In this document: positions 34,193-43,654 of the stretch, one piece after another
Layout: the number at the start of each line of letters is the position of its first letter
Position numbering within the stretch: position 1 is the stretch's first letter
Source: Bacillota bacterium
GTDB taxonomy: Bacteria > Bacillota > Clostridia > Acetivibrionales > DSM-1351
Direction: 5' to 3'
DNA length: 64,000 nt
Assembly: GCA_023460955.1 (NCBI GenBank)
Contig: JAEWOH010000005.1
Coordinates: forward strand, 37,965 to 101,964
Notes under the pieces: model-generated
Seen by the model: only the letters and a program-made list of their open reading frames with translations
What the model was told of the DNA's origin: nothing
Database searches by the model: none
Program-made: the position numbers and the translations under genes

Positions 34193-35946
34193 TCAATCCA
34201 ATATATTGTTTATATTTAAAAATTCCTTACCGGAATCCTTACAAATAATATCACGTTGTTGTAAAAGCTTAATAATCTGTTTAAAATCGAGTCCATGCTT
34301 TGACGCAATATCTTTTGCATAACTAATACCTTGAGGCTGCCCGGGCTCAATTTTATAAGTACGTTTAGCTGAGGAATTTATGACAGCAGTGCCCTCATCG
34401 TTACTTACAGTGCCTGATACCATACTGATAATTTTACTGTCACCAGTTATTTTTTCATTGTAAAGATGGAGATTTTCAGCCAGTTCATGAAAGTGTGTTG
34501 CAAATATTGCTCGTGCGCCTAATACTCTTAATGCCGAGACAATTTCTCTTGATATATACAGACCCTCACGAAAACTCGTACTTGAAAGCGATTCATTAAA
34601 TAAAATTAAACTTCTTGAGGTAGCTGAACTAAAAATCTCATGGATTCTTCCGGCTTCCTCACCCAAACGTCCGGTGTTTTCATCAGGCTTCTCTTCCACC
34701 GGAAAATGAGTAAATATTCTATCAGCAGCACTTATGCGCGGTGCTTTTCCCGGTACATACATTCCTAATTGGCATAGAATCTGTGCCATACCTATTGCCT
34801 GAATATAGGTAGTTTTGCCCCCCTGGTTTGGTCCAGTCAAGACAAATATCCGCCCATTATCTCCAAACCCTACATCATTTCCTACAATATACTGATCCAA
34901 GGAGGTTTTTGACTTTGAATAATACATATTAAGAGCCAAATTTAAATTATATATATCTTCAATATAAAATTCTCTTCGTTCAATAGGCAATATTTCAGGT
35001 TTACTCATAGGTAAGCCCGCTGATCTTATTTTATTAACCAGTTTTGCGGCACCAAGCATGAAAATAATATCCTTTTTCAGTGCAATTAAAAAATCGCTGC
35101 TTACACTTGTATATTTTCGCAAAGCTGCTTCAGTTGACTTGGCAGTACTGTTAAATATCTTATTTAACTGTTCGAACAGGGTTATCTGAAATGCATCATA
35201 TTCAGGCGGATCACCGGGTCTGGCCGCATTTTCAACCTTTAGCAGCTGTGATATTCCTATATAACTGCCATCCTCGGAGTTCTTACCCTTAATCAAGCGG
35301 TTTACAAGTGAATCTCCCTTAAAAGGTTTATCATTTATTGAAAGGATGGTGGCCTCAAATGCCCTCAAATTGTGATCCAGATTAACTCCTATGGTTACGC
35401 TGGATATATTTCGTAAGCCTTTTTTTAGCTCAGGCAGGACAGTAGTGATAGAGTTGAAAATATCGCTTTCTGCAATAGTTTTTATGTAAGCTCCCAACGT
35501 TCCGAGTCCCTTTGACCTGATATTCAAATTTGAATTATTAAGAACAGCATTAATTTTAAAACACACTCCGCGTACATGTCAAGTTCACTCAATCTCCATA
35601 TGACCTGTTGGAAGGCTGGAGCAGAAAACCTGCCTGAAGTTGCTTGAATGGACAGTTCTTCAATTAAAGACAAAATACTTTCAAGACATTCCAGAACGGA
35701 AGGATTATCAACTATGTCCTCCAGTATATCAAGCCTGTAGTTCAATACCTTTTCCTTACAGGATAACAACGACAGCAGAAAGCTGCAATCAATTTTAAAC
35801 ACATTATTAATACTAAGGCTTTCGGCAATTCTGTTTATTGACAGATCATTTATAATATTATCCTTTTCACTGAATGTATATTCCGGCTTGCTGTCATCAG
35901 GCCACAGGAAACTGATTTTATTTTGTTTATAATTTTCTAAGTTCAT
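34193..35946 (-). CDS. MutS-like ATPase, reading frame broken at a -1 slippery site
   Basis: Two overlapping frames that together make one MutS-related protein of about 585 residues. The N-terminal frame (ATG 35946, GAGG upstream, stop at 35524) encodes a MutS-like clamp/lever region. The C-terminal frame holds the ATPase: Walker A GPNQGGKTTYIQ, Walker B-like LILFNESLSSTS (the usual DE is NE) and THFHEL. It lacks the N-terminal mismatch-binding domain, so this is a MutS-III/MutS2-side relative without a clear repair role. The frames join exactly at T_TTA_AAA (35560-35554). Either programmed -1 frameshifting, a mutation or a sequencing error. Confidence 0.75.
35554..35560 (-). other. Slippery heptamer T TTA AAA at the MutS-like frame junction
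   Basis: In the N-terminal frame the codons read GTT TTA AAA, so the heptamer is correctly phased. A -1 slip gives TTT AAA ATT and then continues directly into the C-terminal frame (INAVLNN). A GGAG lies 5 nt upstream. A weak palindrome (ATTCAAATTTGAAT) lies about 18 nt downstream. Confidence 0.55.
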
Positions 35947-36113
35947 TTTGAACACCTCAATTGTAATTTTATACTGTTAAAATAATGAATTTTAATAGTA
36001 CTTTAATTTTACAGTTATAAATCATTTTTGTAAAATTACAGATCTATGAAGTTCAAGGTTCAAATTTCCATTTGTAAAATATTTCTATATAGTTAACATT
36101 GTCCGGACAAAAC

Positions 36114-36141
36114 AAAAGAGCGTGGTTTCCCACGCTCTTTT
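36114..36141. terminator. Terminator after rny
   Basis: Perfect 12-bp stem (AAAAGAGCGTGG/CCACGCTCTTTT) with a tetraloop read GAAA on the minus strand, about 30 bp beyond the rny stop. A/T flanks on both sides would also suit the opposite strand. Confidence 0.9.
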
Positions 36142-36168
36142 GTTTTCATCCGGTTTCAGCCGGAATAA

Positions 36169-37743
36169 TTATTTAGCATATTCGATTGCTCTTGTTTCCC
36201 TTAGCAGTGTTACCTTAATCTGTCCGGGATATTCAAGTTCATCTTCAATCTTCTTGACGATTTCTCTTGCCTTGAGTACGATATCAGCATCATTTACAAC
36301 TTCTGGCTTAACCATAATTCTTATTTCTCTACCAGCCTGAATAGCAAAGCATTTTTCAACTCCCTCAAAGGAATTTGCTATTTCTTCAAGCTTTTCAAGT
36401 CGCTTAATGTAGGACTCAAGAGTTTCTCTTCTTGCTCCAGGTCTTGCGGCAGAAATCGAATCTGCTGCCTGTACCAATACAGATACTACACTTGTTGCTT
36501 CCACATCACCGTGATGAGAAAGAATTGCATTAATTACATCAGCGCCTTCTTTATACTTCTTGGCTACATCAGCACCGATAGTAACATGTGATCCTTCAAC
36601 TTCATGGTCAATAGCCTTACCGATATCATGAAGTAATCCGGCTCTCTTTGCGAGAGGAACATCTACTCCAAGCTCAGCCGCCATAATACCGGCTAAGTGT
36701 GATACCTCTATTGAATGGTTAAGTACATTCTGTCCATAACTGGTTCTGAACTTAAGTTTACCAAGTAATCTTATAAGCTCAGGATGTAAACCGTGTACTC
36801 CTGTTTCAAATGCGGCGTTGTCACCTTCCTGACGAATGGTGTTATCAACTTCCTTCTTTGCCTTTTCAACCATTTCCTCAATTCTTGCAGGATGAATTCG
36901 TCCATCAAGAATAAGCTTTTCCAGTGTTAATCTGGCAACTTCCCTTCGGATCGGGTCAAACCCTGACAAAATTACCGCCTCAGGTGTATCATCAATTATC
37001 AGGTCAATTCCTGTTAATGTCTCGAGAGTTCTGATATTTCTTCCCTCACGGCCAATTATTCTTCCCTTCATCTCATCATTAGGTAAAGGTACTACAGAAA
37101 CTGTGGCTTCAGATACATGGTCGGCAGCACACTTCTGAATAGCAGTAGCAAGAATATCCTTTGCTTTCCTGTCAGCTTCCTGCTTAGCATTCGCTTCAAT
37201 TTCCTTAATGAGTGCAGCTGCTTCATGCTTAACTTCGTTTTCGATGTTTCTGAGAAGGTACTCTTTGGCATCTTCTACAGATAACCCTGAGATTCTTTCA
37301 AGTTCTTCAGTCTGCTTCTTAACAAGCTCTTCTGAGCGATCCTGCAGAACCTCGATATCCTTGATCTTTTTATTGAGAGCCTCATCCTTCTGTTCAAGTG
37401 CTTCAACTTTTTTATCAAGGGTTTCTTCCTTCTGAACCAGTCTTCTCTCTTGCCTCTGAAATTCATTACGTCTGTCCTTGATTTCTCTATCAAGTTCAAT
37501 TCTGCTTTTATGAATTTCTTCTTTAGCTTCGAGAAGTGCTTCTCTCTTCTTATTTTCGCCTTGCTTTAAAGCTTCTCCGACAATTCTTTGAGCCTCCTGC
37601 TCGGCACTGCCAATTGCGGCCTCAGCTTGTTTTTTTCTGGCCTCAAAGCCTTTATCGAAAAATATTTTGCGAGTTATAAGTAAAGCAATTACTGCGATTA
37701 TTAATCCAATGCCTAAACCAACTAAAATACTTATAGGTTCGAT
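36169..37743 (-). CDS. rny: Ribonuclease Y, apparently with a non-canonical AUC start
   Basis: The full frame encodes about 524 residues, the normal length for RNase Y, the membrane-anchored endonuclease that starts mRNA decay. An N-terminal membrane helix (ISILVGLGIGLIIAVIALL), a long charged coiled coil (about 35-210), KH domain (GRIIGREGRNIR) and HD domain (HDIGKAIDHE) are all present. There is no ATG, GTG or TTG in frame between the upstream TGA (37767-37765) and the internal Met at 37071. The ribosome site GGAGGAGG ends 9 nt before an ATC at 37743, which fits the start of the known protein. Initiation at AUC is inferred; a sequence error is possible. Confidence 0.85.
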   Translation of the reverse strand: MEPISILVGLGIGLIIAVIALLITRKIFFDKGFEARKKQAEAAIGSAEQEAQRIVGEALKQGENKKREALLEAKEEIHKSRIELDREIKDRRNEFQRQERRLVQKEETLDKKVEALEQKDEALNKKIKDIEVLQDRSEELVKKQTEELERISGLSVEDAKEYLLRNIENEVKHEAAALIKEIEANAKQEADRKAKDILATAIQKCAADHVSEATVSVVPLPNDEMKGRIIGREGRNIRTLETLTGIDLIIDDTPEAVILSGFDPIRREVARLTLEKLILDGRIHPARIEEMVEKAKKEVDNTIRQEGDNAAFETGVHGLHPELIRLLGKLKFRTSYGQNVLNHSIEVSHLAGIMAAELGVDVPLAKRAGLLHDIGKAIDHEVEGSHVTIGADVAKKYKEGADVINAILSHHGDVEATSVVSVLVQAADSISAARPGARRETLESYIKRLEKLEEIANSFEGVEKCFAIQAGREIRIMVKPEVVNDADIVLKAREIVKKIEDELEYPGQIKVTLLRETRAIEYAK

Positions 37744-38226
37744 TGTTACACACCTCCTCCTTATTCAGTTTTCAATGCTCAATTTTCAAAATTTCATAAT
37801 CAGATAATAGTCAATTAATAAATCTGATTTTCACAGTTTTTAAACTAAATTGACTTTTATGAATGGAAAGAAGTCGGAATGGAGTAAAGAACCCTTTACT
37901 GTATTGTAAAAGTACGATCAAAAAACTAAGCATTTATGCCATGGCTATATAGTACATAAAAATGTACATTTTGATATGAGATATTAAAAAAACCTGCATA
38001 TATAAATTAGCCTAAAACAAGCTTATATTCAATAAGTCAACATTCTGACAAATGTGTTTTCTGATATATATAACGTTCTACAATACTACCAACTTTATTG
38101 CCATAATCAAGTTAATTTTAATCTTTTTTATTTTTTATGTCAAGAATTAAAAAAATCCTTATGGTAATGCATAGTTTTTTGTGACATTTAACTAAATATT
38201 TTTTAACATAATTAGTTTACAAGTTT
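37744..38226 (-). promoter_or_regulatory. 483-bp rny leader with two perfect hairpins
   Basis: No ORF or RNA family recognised. On the minus strand, about 140-150 nt before the rny start lies AGTAAAG-N4-CTTTACT (37883-37900). Another GTACAT-N4-ATGTAC (37952-37967) lies about 210-225 nt before it. Neither carries a T-run. A promoter could not be placed with confidence (TTGACT at 38040 lacks a good -10). Confidence 0.4.
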
Positions 38227-39084
38227 TTATATCATTTTGTTTTGAATTAGAGTTGCCTTAACTGTATTTTTCATCAACATGGCTCTGGTCATAGGCCCAA
38301 CGCCCCCGGTAACTTTAGTTATTGCTGATGCTTTCTCAGATACTGTTGAAAATTCAACATCACCCACCAACTTTCCATCAGTTCCTCTGGAAACACCTAC
38401 ATCTATTACCACAGCTCCTGGTTTTACATAACCCGGCTTAACAAATTCAGGCTTACCAATTGCACAGACAATAATATCAGCGCTCTTGCAAACCTCTTCT
38501 ATGTTAGCAGTTTTAGAATGACAAATTGTAACAGTTGCATTTTTTGAAAGGAGTAAAATAGCTTGTGGCTTTCCTACAATATTGCTTCTGCCTATAACAA
38601 CACAATGCTTTCCTTCAGGTTTTATATTATTTGCTTCCAGAAGTTCAACAACCCCTGCAGGTGTACACGGCATAAATCTTGGTTTTCCAATCATAAGATT
38701 TCCCACATTCTCCGGGTGGAAGCAATCTGCATCTTTTAGAGGATTTATTGCTGCGATTATCCTGTCTTCGTTGATATGCTTAGGTATCGGTAACTGAACC
38801 AAAATACCGTTAACATTATTATCATTGTTAAGAGTTTCTATTAATTCCAGCAGTTCTTGCTCCGAAGTTTCTGCGGGAAGGGCATATTCATAGGACTTGA
38901 TTCCTATTTCAGCACAGTCATTCTTTTTATGATTAACATATACTCTAGACGCAGGATCATCTCCTACTATAATGACCGCAAGCCCTGTATTTATACCTTT
39001 TTGCCTAAGTTCTTCGACTTTTACCTTTAGTTCGGCTTTAACTATTCCTGCTAATTCTGTTCCATTTAATACTTTTGCTGACAT
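38227..39084 (-). CDS. folD: Methylenetetrahydrofolate dehydrogenase/cyclohydrolase
   Basis: A 285-residue bifunctional enzyme that interconverts methylene-, methenyl- and formyl-THF with NADP. VGDDPASRVYVNHKKNDCAEIGI holds the catalytic lysine region (core VYVNHKKND), VQLPIPKHI and GRSNIVGKPQA form the substrate and cofactor sites, and GGVGPMTRAMLMKNT ends the protein. The ATG at 39084 has GAGAGG 8 nt upstream; a TTG at 39090 is less well placed. Confidence 0.96.
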   Translation of the reverse strand: MSAKVLNGTELAGIVKAELKVKVEELRQKGINTGLAVIIVGDDPASRVYVNHKKNDCAEIGIKSYEYALPAETSEQELLELIETLNNDNNVNGILVQLPIPKHINEDRIIAAINPLKDADCFHPENVGNLMIGKPRFMPCTPAGVVELLEANNIKPEGKHCVVIGRSNIVGKPQAILLLSKNATVTICHSKTANIEEVCKSADIIVCAIGKPEFVKPGYVKPGAVVIDVGVSRGTDGKLVGDVEFSTVSEKASAITKVTGGVGPMTRAMLMKNTVKATLIQNKMI

Positions 39085-39215
39085 AACCAATTCCTCTCAT
39101 GTGTTTATTAAATATCTGCATAGGAGTACCAAAATAATCCAAGCAGACTACTTTTATATTTTATTTTAAGGATATTGCGTTGTCAATTTTTTTAAAGGGC
39201 TAATGTGAATGTGTT

Positions 39216-41462
39216 TTATCTTCTGTTTGTGGTTTTCCCCTTTTGCTTATTTATGTGTTTGCTTCCAGATATCCTATCTTCGTTCTTGTTTCTGCCGGCT
39301 TCTGAATGTTTATTTCCTGTCTTCTGCCTTCCACCTTCTGTTTTTCTGTTATCGGCGTTCTGCCTTCCCGGAAACTGATTTCTGTTTTTCGAATTTTGAT
39401 TTCCATTTTCTTGATATTTACTTGATACATTGTTTCTTCCAGCTTCCGAATTTTTGCTTCCGGACTTCTGTCTACCAGCTTCTGTTCTTTTGCTTCCTGT
39501 CTTCTGCCGTCCACCTTCTGTTTTTCTGTTATCGGTGTTCTGCCTTTCGGTGGACTTTGTTTTACTCCCCTGCTTACGCTTTCCGCTTCCTTGCGTTTTT
39601 TCGGCCGCTTTCTGATTATCAACACCAAATTTCATACCCTTAAGCGGTTTAACAAGGCAATTAGGTCCAAAACCAATTAAATCTTCTCTATGTGCCTCTC
39701 TTAAGGCCTCAATAACAAGGCGATAATTCTCTTTTTTTCTATACTGCAACAATGCTCGCTGCATAGCCTTTTCTTTTGGCTCTCTGGGAACGTATACCTT
39801 TTTCATGGTTCGCGGATCGTAGCCGGTATGGAACATACAAGTTGATAAGGTTCCCGGAGTAGGATAAAAGTCCTGAACCTGTTCCGGGTTTATACCTTGT
39901 TCCTTGAGGTATTCTGCCAGTTCCACTGCAGCATTAAGATCACTCCCAGGATGGCTGGAAATGAGGTATGGCACAAGATATTGCTCTTTATTTATCTTCT
40001 GATTAATTTCATAGAACTTATTAACAAATCTATTATATAGCTTACGATTTGGCTTGCCCATTTTCTCAAGAACTCTGTCAACCACATGTTCTGGAGCCAC
40101 CTTAAGCTGTCCGCTGACATGATGTTCACAAAGCTCTGTGAAAAAGTCGTCATTTTTATCTAGCATTAAGTAATCATACCTTATACCGGAGCGGATAAAC
40201 ACTTTTTTGACCTCCGGAAGTGCCCTGAGCTTTCTTAGTAACTCTAGATATTCAGAGTGGTCAACTATAAGATTTTTACAAGGAGTTGGGTGCAGGCACT
40301 GCCTGTCCTTGCAGACTCCGTGCTTTACCTGCTTTTCACATGCAATGTTTCTAAAATTTGCGGTAGGCCCTCCGACATCATGAATATATCCTTTGAAGCC
40401 TTCGGTCCATATCAATTTTTTTGCTTCATTTATCACGGAAGCCTGACTTCGTTTTTGTATAGCTCTACCCTGATGAAAATTAAGGGCGCAGAAGGAACAG
40501 CCCCCATAACAGCCCCTGTGACTGGTTATGCTGAACTCTACTTCTTTTATAGCAGGAATCCCGCCAAACTTTTCATAATCCGGATGGTAAGTCCTTTCAT
40601 AAGGAAGAGCATATACCTTGTCCAATTCAGGCACAGACATTGGAAGTGAAGGTGGATTTTGAACAAGATATCTCTCTCCATGCCTTTGTACCAGTGTTTT
40701 ACCACCTATTGCATCCTGCTCATTATACTGAATTTTAAAGGCCTGTGCATATTCCTTTTTATCGTCTGTTACTTCTTCAAACGAAGGCAGAATTGCCACA
40801 GTTTTTGTGCCATTGGAGTCAATAGCCTCTCTTATATCTGCCGGAAGCTCATCGTAGCTGGCAAGGTAGCAGCAGCCCCTTGTATGCTTTATGCTTGAAA
40901 TAGGTACATCCTTCCTGAGAAGCTTTGCAATTTCTACAATAGGCTTTTCGCCCATTCCATAAGATAAAATATCCGCTTTTGAATCAACAAGAATTGACCT
41001 TCTGACCTTATCCTCCCAATAGTCATAATGGGCGAACCTTCTGAGACTTGCCTCAAGACCTCCAATTATAACAGGAGTATCCTTAAATATTTCCTTTATT
41101 TTATTAGCGTATACTATTACCGCTCTGTCAGGTCTGTAGCCAGCTTTTCCTCCCGGTGAATATAAATCATCGGACCTTCTTTTCTTACTGGCTGTATAAT
41201 GATTTACCATTGAATCAATTACTCCGGATGAAATAAGAACTCCGTATTTAGGACGTCCTAACCTCTTGAAGTCCTCATTGTTTTTCCAATTGGGCTGTGC
41301 AATTATACCAACCTTAAAGCCTTCGCTTTCAAGAACTCTTGTGATAATCGCATGACCAAAACTAGGGTGGTCAACATACGCATCTCCGCTTATATATAAA
41401 AAATCCAGCTGCTCCCAGCCACGCTGGTTCATATCTTCAAAGCTTACAGGTAAAAAAGCCAT
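39216..41462 (-). CDS. ygiQ: YgiQ family radical SAM protein (UPF0313) with repetitive C-terminal tail
   Basis: A 748-residue YgiQ-type protein. SHRGCYGGCSFC is the 4Fe-4S motif; the N-terminal GDAYVDHPSFGHAII and the later PEHVVDRVLEKMGKP are family hallmarks. Its reaction is not known. After about residue 620 comes a basic, low-complexity tail built from repeats with the pattern DNRKTEGGRQKTG and SEAGR. The tail contains a long unit present twice (copies starting at Thr/Ala-Asp-Asn-Arg-Lys). The tail is likely disordered and could bind RNA. Its coding DNA is similarly repetitive (39290-39600). Confidence 0.93.
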   Translation of the reverse strand: MAFLPVSFEDMNQRGWEQLDFLYISGDAYVDHPSFGHAIITRVLESEGFKVGIIAQPNWKNNEDFKRLGRPKYGVLISSGVIDSMVNHYTASKKRRSDDLYSPGGKAGYRPDRAVIVYANKIKEIFKDTPVIIGGLEASLRRFAHYDYWEDKVRRSILVDSKADILSYGMGEKPIVEIAKLLRKDVPISSIKHTRGCCYLASYDELPADIREAIDSNGTKTVAILPSFEEVTDDKKEYAQAFKIQYNEQDAIGGKTLVQRHGERYLVQNPPSLPMSVPELDKVYALPYERTYHPDYEKFGGIPAIKEVEFSITSHRGCYGGCSFCALNFHQGRAIQKRSQASVINEAKKLIWTEGFKGYIHDVGGPTANFRNIACEKQVKHGVCKDRQCLHPTPCKNLIVDHSEYLELLRKLRALPEVKKVFIRSGIRYDYLMLDKNDDFFTELCEHHVSGQLKVAPEHVVDRVLEKMGKPNRKLYNRFVNKFYEINQKINKEQYLVPYLISSHPGSDLNAAVELAEYLKEQGINPEQVQDFYPTPGTLSTCMFHTGYDPRTMKKVYVPREPKEKAMQRALLQYRKKENYRLVIEALREAHREDLIGFGPNCLVKPLKGMKFGVDNQKAAEKTQGSGKRKQGSKTKSTERQNTDNRKTEGGRQKTGSKRTEAGRQKSGSKNSEAGRNNVSSKYQENGNQNSKNRNQFPGRQNADNRKTEGGRQKTGNKHSEAGRNKNEDRISGSKHINKQKGKTTNRR

Positions 41463-41602
41463 TTTTATCTTCCTTTACATAAATTTAAAACACAAAAATA
41501 CTTAAATACATAACACAGTAATACATCAAAGCTTAAAAGCTTAGTATTAATTGTGAATCAGTATTATTCTAACACAAATAAGGGTTTAGTAAACAAATTT
41601 GC

Positions 41603-41644
41603 ATAAAAGAAAGCTCAGCGTGTGTTTCATAACCGCTAAGCTTT
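41603..41644 (-). terminator. Terminator after the TPR gene
   Basis: Stem AAAGCTTAGCG/CGCTGAGCTTT (11 bp, one G-U pair), loop 13 nt, then CTTTTAT on the minus strand. Lies between the TPR gene and ygiQ. Confidence 0.75.
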
Positions 41645-41660
41645 TATCTTCTAAACTTCT

Positions 41661-41730
41661 GTTCTACTACCTACTGAACTACTAACTACTACCTACTGAA
41701 CTACTGTCTACTATCTACTAACTACTTAAC
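41661..41730. repeat. Heptanucleotide array (CTACTAA type) at the TPR gene stop
   Basis: About ten mostly 7-nt units (ACCTACT, AACTACT, GTCTACT, ATCTACT) with two 8-nt variants. The array runs over the stop codon of the TPR gene (41718), whose last two serines are encoded by it. Same unit family as 1463-1581. Confidence 0.85.
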
Positions 41731-43511
41731 TCCTCCTCCAGCATAAGGAGCTGTCCCTGAAGTGAGTCAAATACATTGTTGACGTATACCTGCTGCTTGA
41801 TTTCCGGACTAATGCTTATAGCTTTTTTAAGATTATCCAGAGCAATGTCATTCTTTTTCATAAGAGCGTAAACGGCTGCTATATTATAATATATTTCCGC
41901 CTCGCTCAGATTCTGGTTTAGAGCCCTGCTGTAAGCCTTAATTGCAAGTTCATACTTCTTAGCTTCTGTAAGAGCGGCGCCCAGATAGTAATATACATCT
42001 GTATCTTCAGAGTTCTTTTCAATAGCTCGATTAAACACATCAGCTGCATCATCGTATCTTCTTAAGTCAAACAGAACAACTCCCATATTATAGTAAAGTC
42101 TGTAATTATCCTGACATGCCTTAATGCCATTTGTGTAAGTTGCCATTGCCTCCATAGGGCTCTCAATTTTTGAATATAGAATTCCTAAATTGTTGTATGC
42201 ATCTGTAAAATCAATCTTAATAAGAATTGCACTTTTATAGTACTCAATTGCCTTTTCAATTTCACCAAGTCCCTCATAAGCCAATGCGAGATTGTACAGG
42301 CACTTATGACTGTTTGGATTAAGGTCAGCGGCTTTTGTGTATTCATAAACGGCATTATTCAAATCCCCAAGCTTCAAATAGCAGCCTGCAAGATTATAAT
42401 GGCCGTTAAAATCCGATTGGTTTATTGAAACATATGATTTAAATATCTTAACGGCCTGCTCTGTATTATTACTTTTCATAAGTAGTTTTCCCAGTTCCGC
42501 GTAACCCTCCGGCTTCTCAGGCATCAGCCTGATACATTTTCTAAAGCATTCCTCCGCCTGTGAAATATTATCCTGCTCGGCGAAAAGTTTACCCAGTAAC
42601 AAGGAAATTACATAGTTATTTGCATCCTTATCAAGAATGTCCTCGTAATATTTAATTGCTTCGAGCTTGTTCCCCTTTTCTGTAAATATCCTTCCGATAC
42701 CTTCTTTTGCAATATTAAATTTAGGGTTAATATCAAGAGCTTTTTCAAAACTGTCCAGAGCAAAGTCCAATTTACCCATATAGAGATATGTAACACCAAT
42801 ATTATAATAGACCAGATACTGTTTGAATTTAATATTCTTTACAGCCTCAGTATTGACTTGATTCTGCGGTGTCTTTCTTATTTGCTCGATAAGCTGACCA
42901 TTAAGCTCCAGTACTTTTCTATAGTACCCCTGAGCTTCGCTGTACATGCCTTTTTTAAAAGTAGTGTTTGCATAATTAAAATAGAGGTTCGACGAGGTAC
43001 TGACTAAACCTATCAAATTACTGTAAAGTTCGTAAGCTTCTTCATAGTTTCCGTCAGAATAATAACTCTCAGCCTGAATAAGCTTTTTTCTTATGCCTTT
43101 GAAAAGCTCCTCCTTGACATAGGAAAGTTCAGATATGGTATCATTTACAAACGCTTCATTTTCAATAATACTCATGACCTCAGAAGTATTTTCATTTTTA
43201 TCAGTCTTGCTGCTATCCACAGAAATAAAGCCCTCGAAAGTCCCTTTTTCCTTGATTTTCTTTATCATAGCTTGATAATCATAGGCAACCAGCAAACAGG
43301 GCATAACAATACCGCAAAACAGATAATATAATTCAACTGTATTGCTTGTCTGCACTTGGTTTATCAAAGATAACAATACTATGGTCAATGCAGAAAGCTG
43401 AAGCGTAAAGGAGAGAAGAGTAACGATGCTCTTGGTTTTAAGCAGTCTGTAAAAAACATAAACAGCAAGTACTGCCAATATTAATAAATTAAAAGCAGTC
43501 AAAAGAAACAT
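41718..43511 (-). CDS. Membrane-anchored TPR-repeat protein
   Basis: A 597-residue protein. Three hydrophobic segments (about 3-25, 32-52 and 63-80) anchor it; the rest is an uninterrupted array of about eleven TPR repeats (repeated A..YY..AL.INP pattern). It should act as a scaffold for protein interactions on the cytoplasmic side. It lies 143 bp downstream of ftsK on the same strand, but no functional link is shown. The C-terminal SS is encoded by a repeat array. Confidence 0.88.
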   Translation of the reverse strand: MFLLTAFNLLILAVLAVYVFYRLLKTKSIVTLLSFTLQLSALTIVLLSLINQVQTSNTVELYYLFCGIVMPCLLVAYDYQAMIKKIKEKGTFEGFISVDSSKTDKNENTSEVMSIIENEAFVNDTISELSYVKEELFKGIRKKLIQAESYYSDGNYEEAYELYSNLIGLVSTSSNLYFNYANTTFKKGMYSEAQGYYRKVLELNGQLIEQIRKTPQNQVNTEAVKNIKFKQYLVYYNIGVTYLYMGKLDFALDSFEKALDINPKFNIAKEGIGRIFTEKGNKLEAIKYYEDILDKDANNYVISLLLGKLFAEQDNISQAEECFRKCIRLMPEKPEGYAELGKLLMKSNNTEQAVKIFKSYVSINQSDFNGHYNLAGCYLKLGDLNNAVYEYTKAADLNPNSHKCLYNLALAYEGLGEIEKAIEYYKSAILIKIDFTDAYNNLGILYSKIESPMEAMATYTNGIKACQDNYRLYYNMGVVLFDLRRYDDAADVFNRAIEKNSEDTDVYYYLGAALTEAKKYELAIKAYSRALNQNLSEAEIYYNIAAVYALMKKNDIALDNLKKAISISPEIKQQVYVNNVFDSLQGQLLMLEEELSS

Positions 43512-43654
43512 AATTGCACCCCCGCGTATTTCTGGAAGGGTAAATAATGAGAAGCAACCCTTTACCCTGAATCCGAATCTTTAGCAAATTAATCTTTTTT
43601 GTATTATATTAGATAGGTTAGCCAATTATTAATCCAGGGAAATATGCTCACAAA

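Noticed and set aside
36169..37071. RNase Y as a short protein starting at the internal ATG
   Set aside because: The same frame upstream encodes the family's membrane helix and coiled coil; the internal ATG has no ribosome site and would remove the anchor.
39209..39643. Plus-strand ORF opposite the ygiQ tail
   Set aside because: It is a mirror of the repetitive ygiQ tail, has no ribosome site, and its amino-acid pattern (Cys/Phe/Leu rich) reflects the repeat only.
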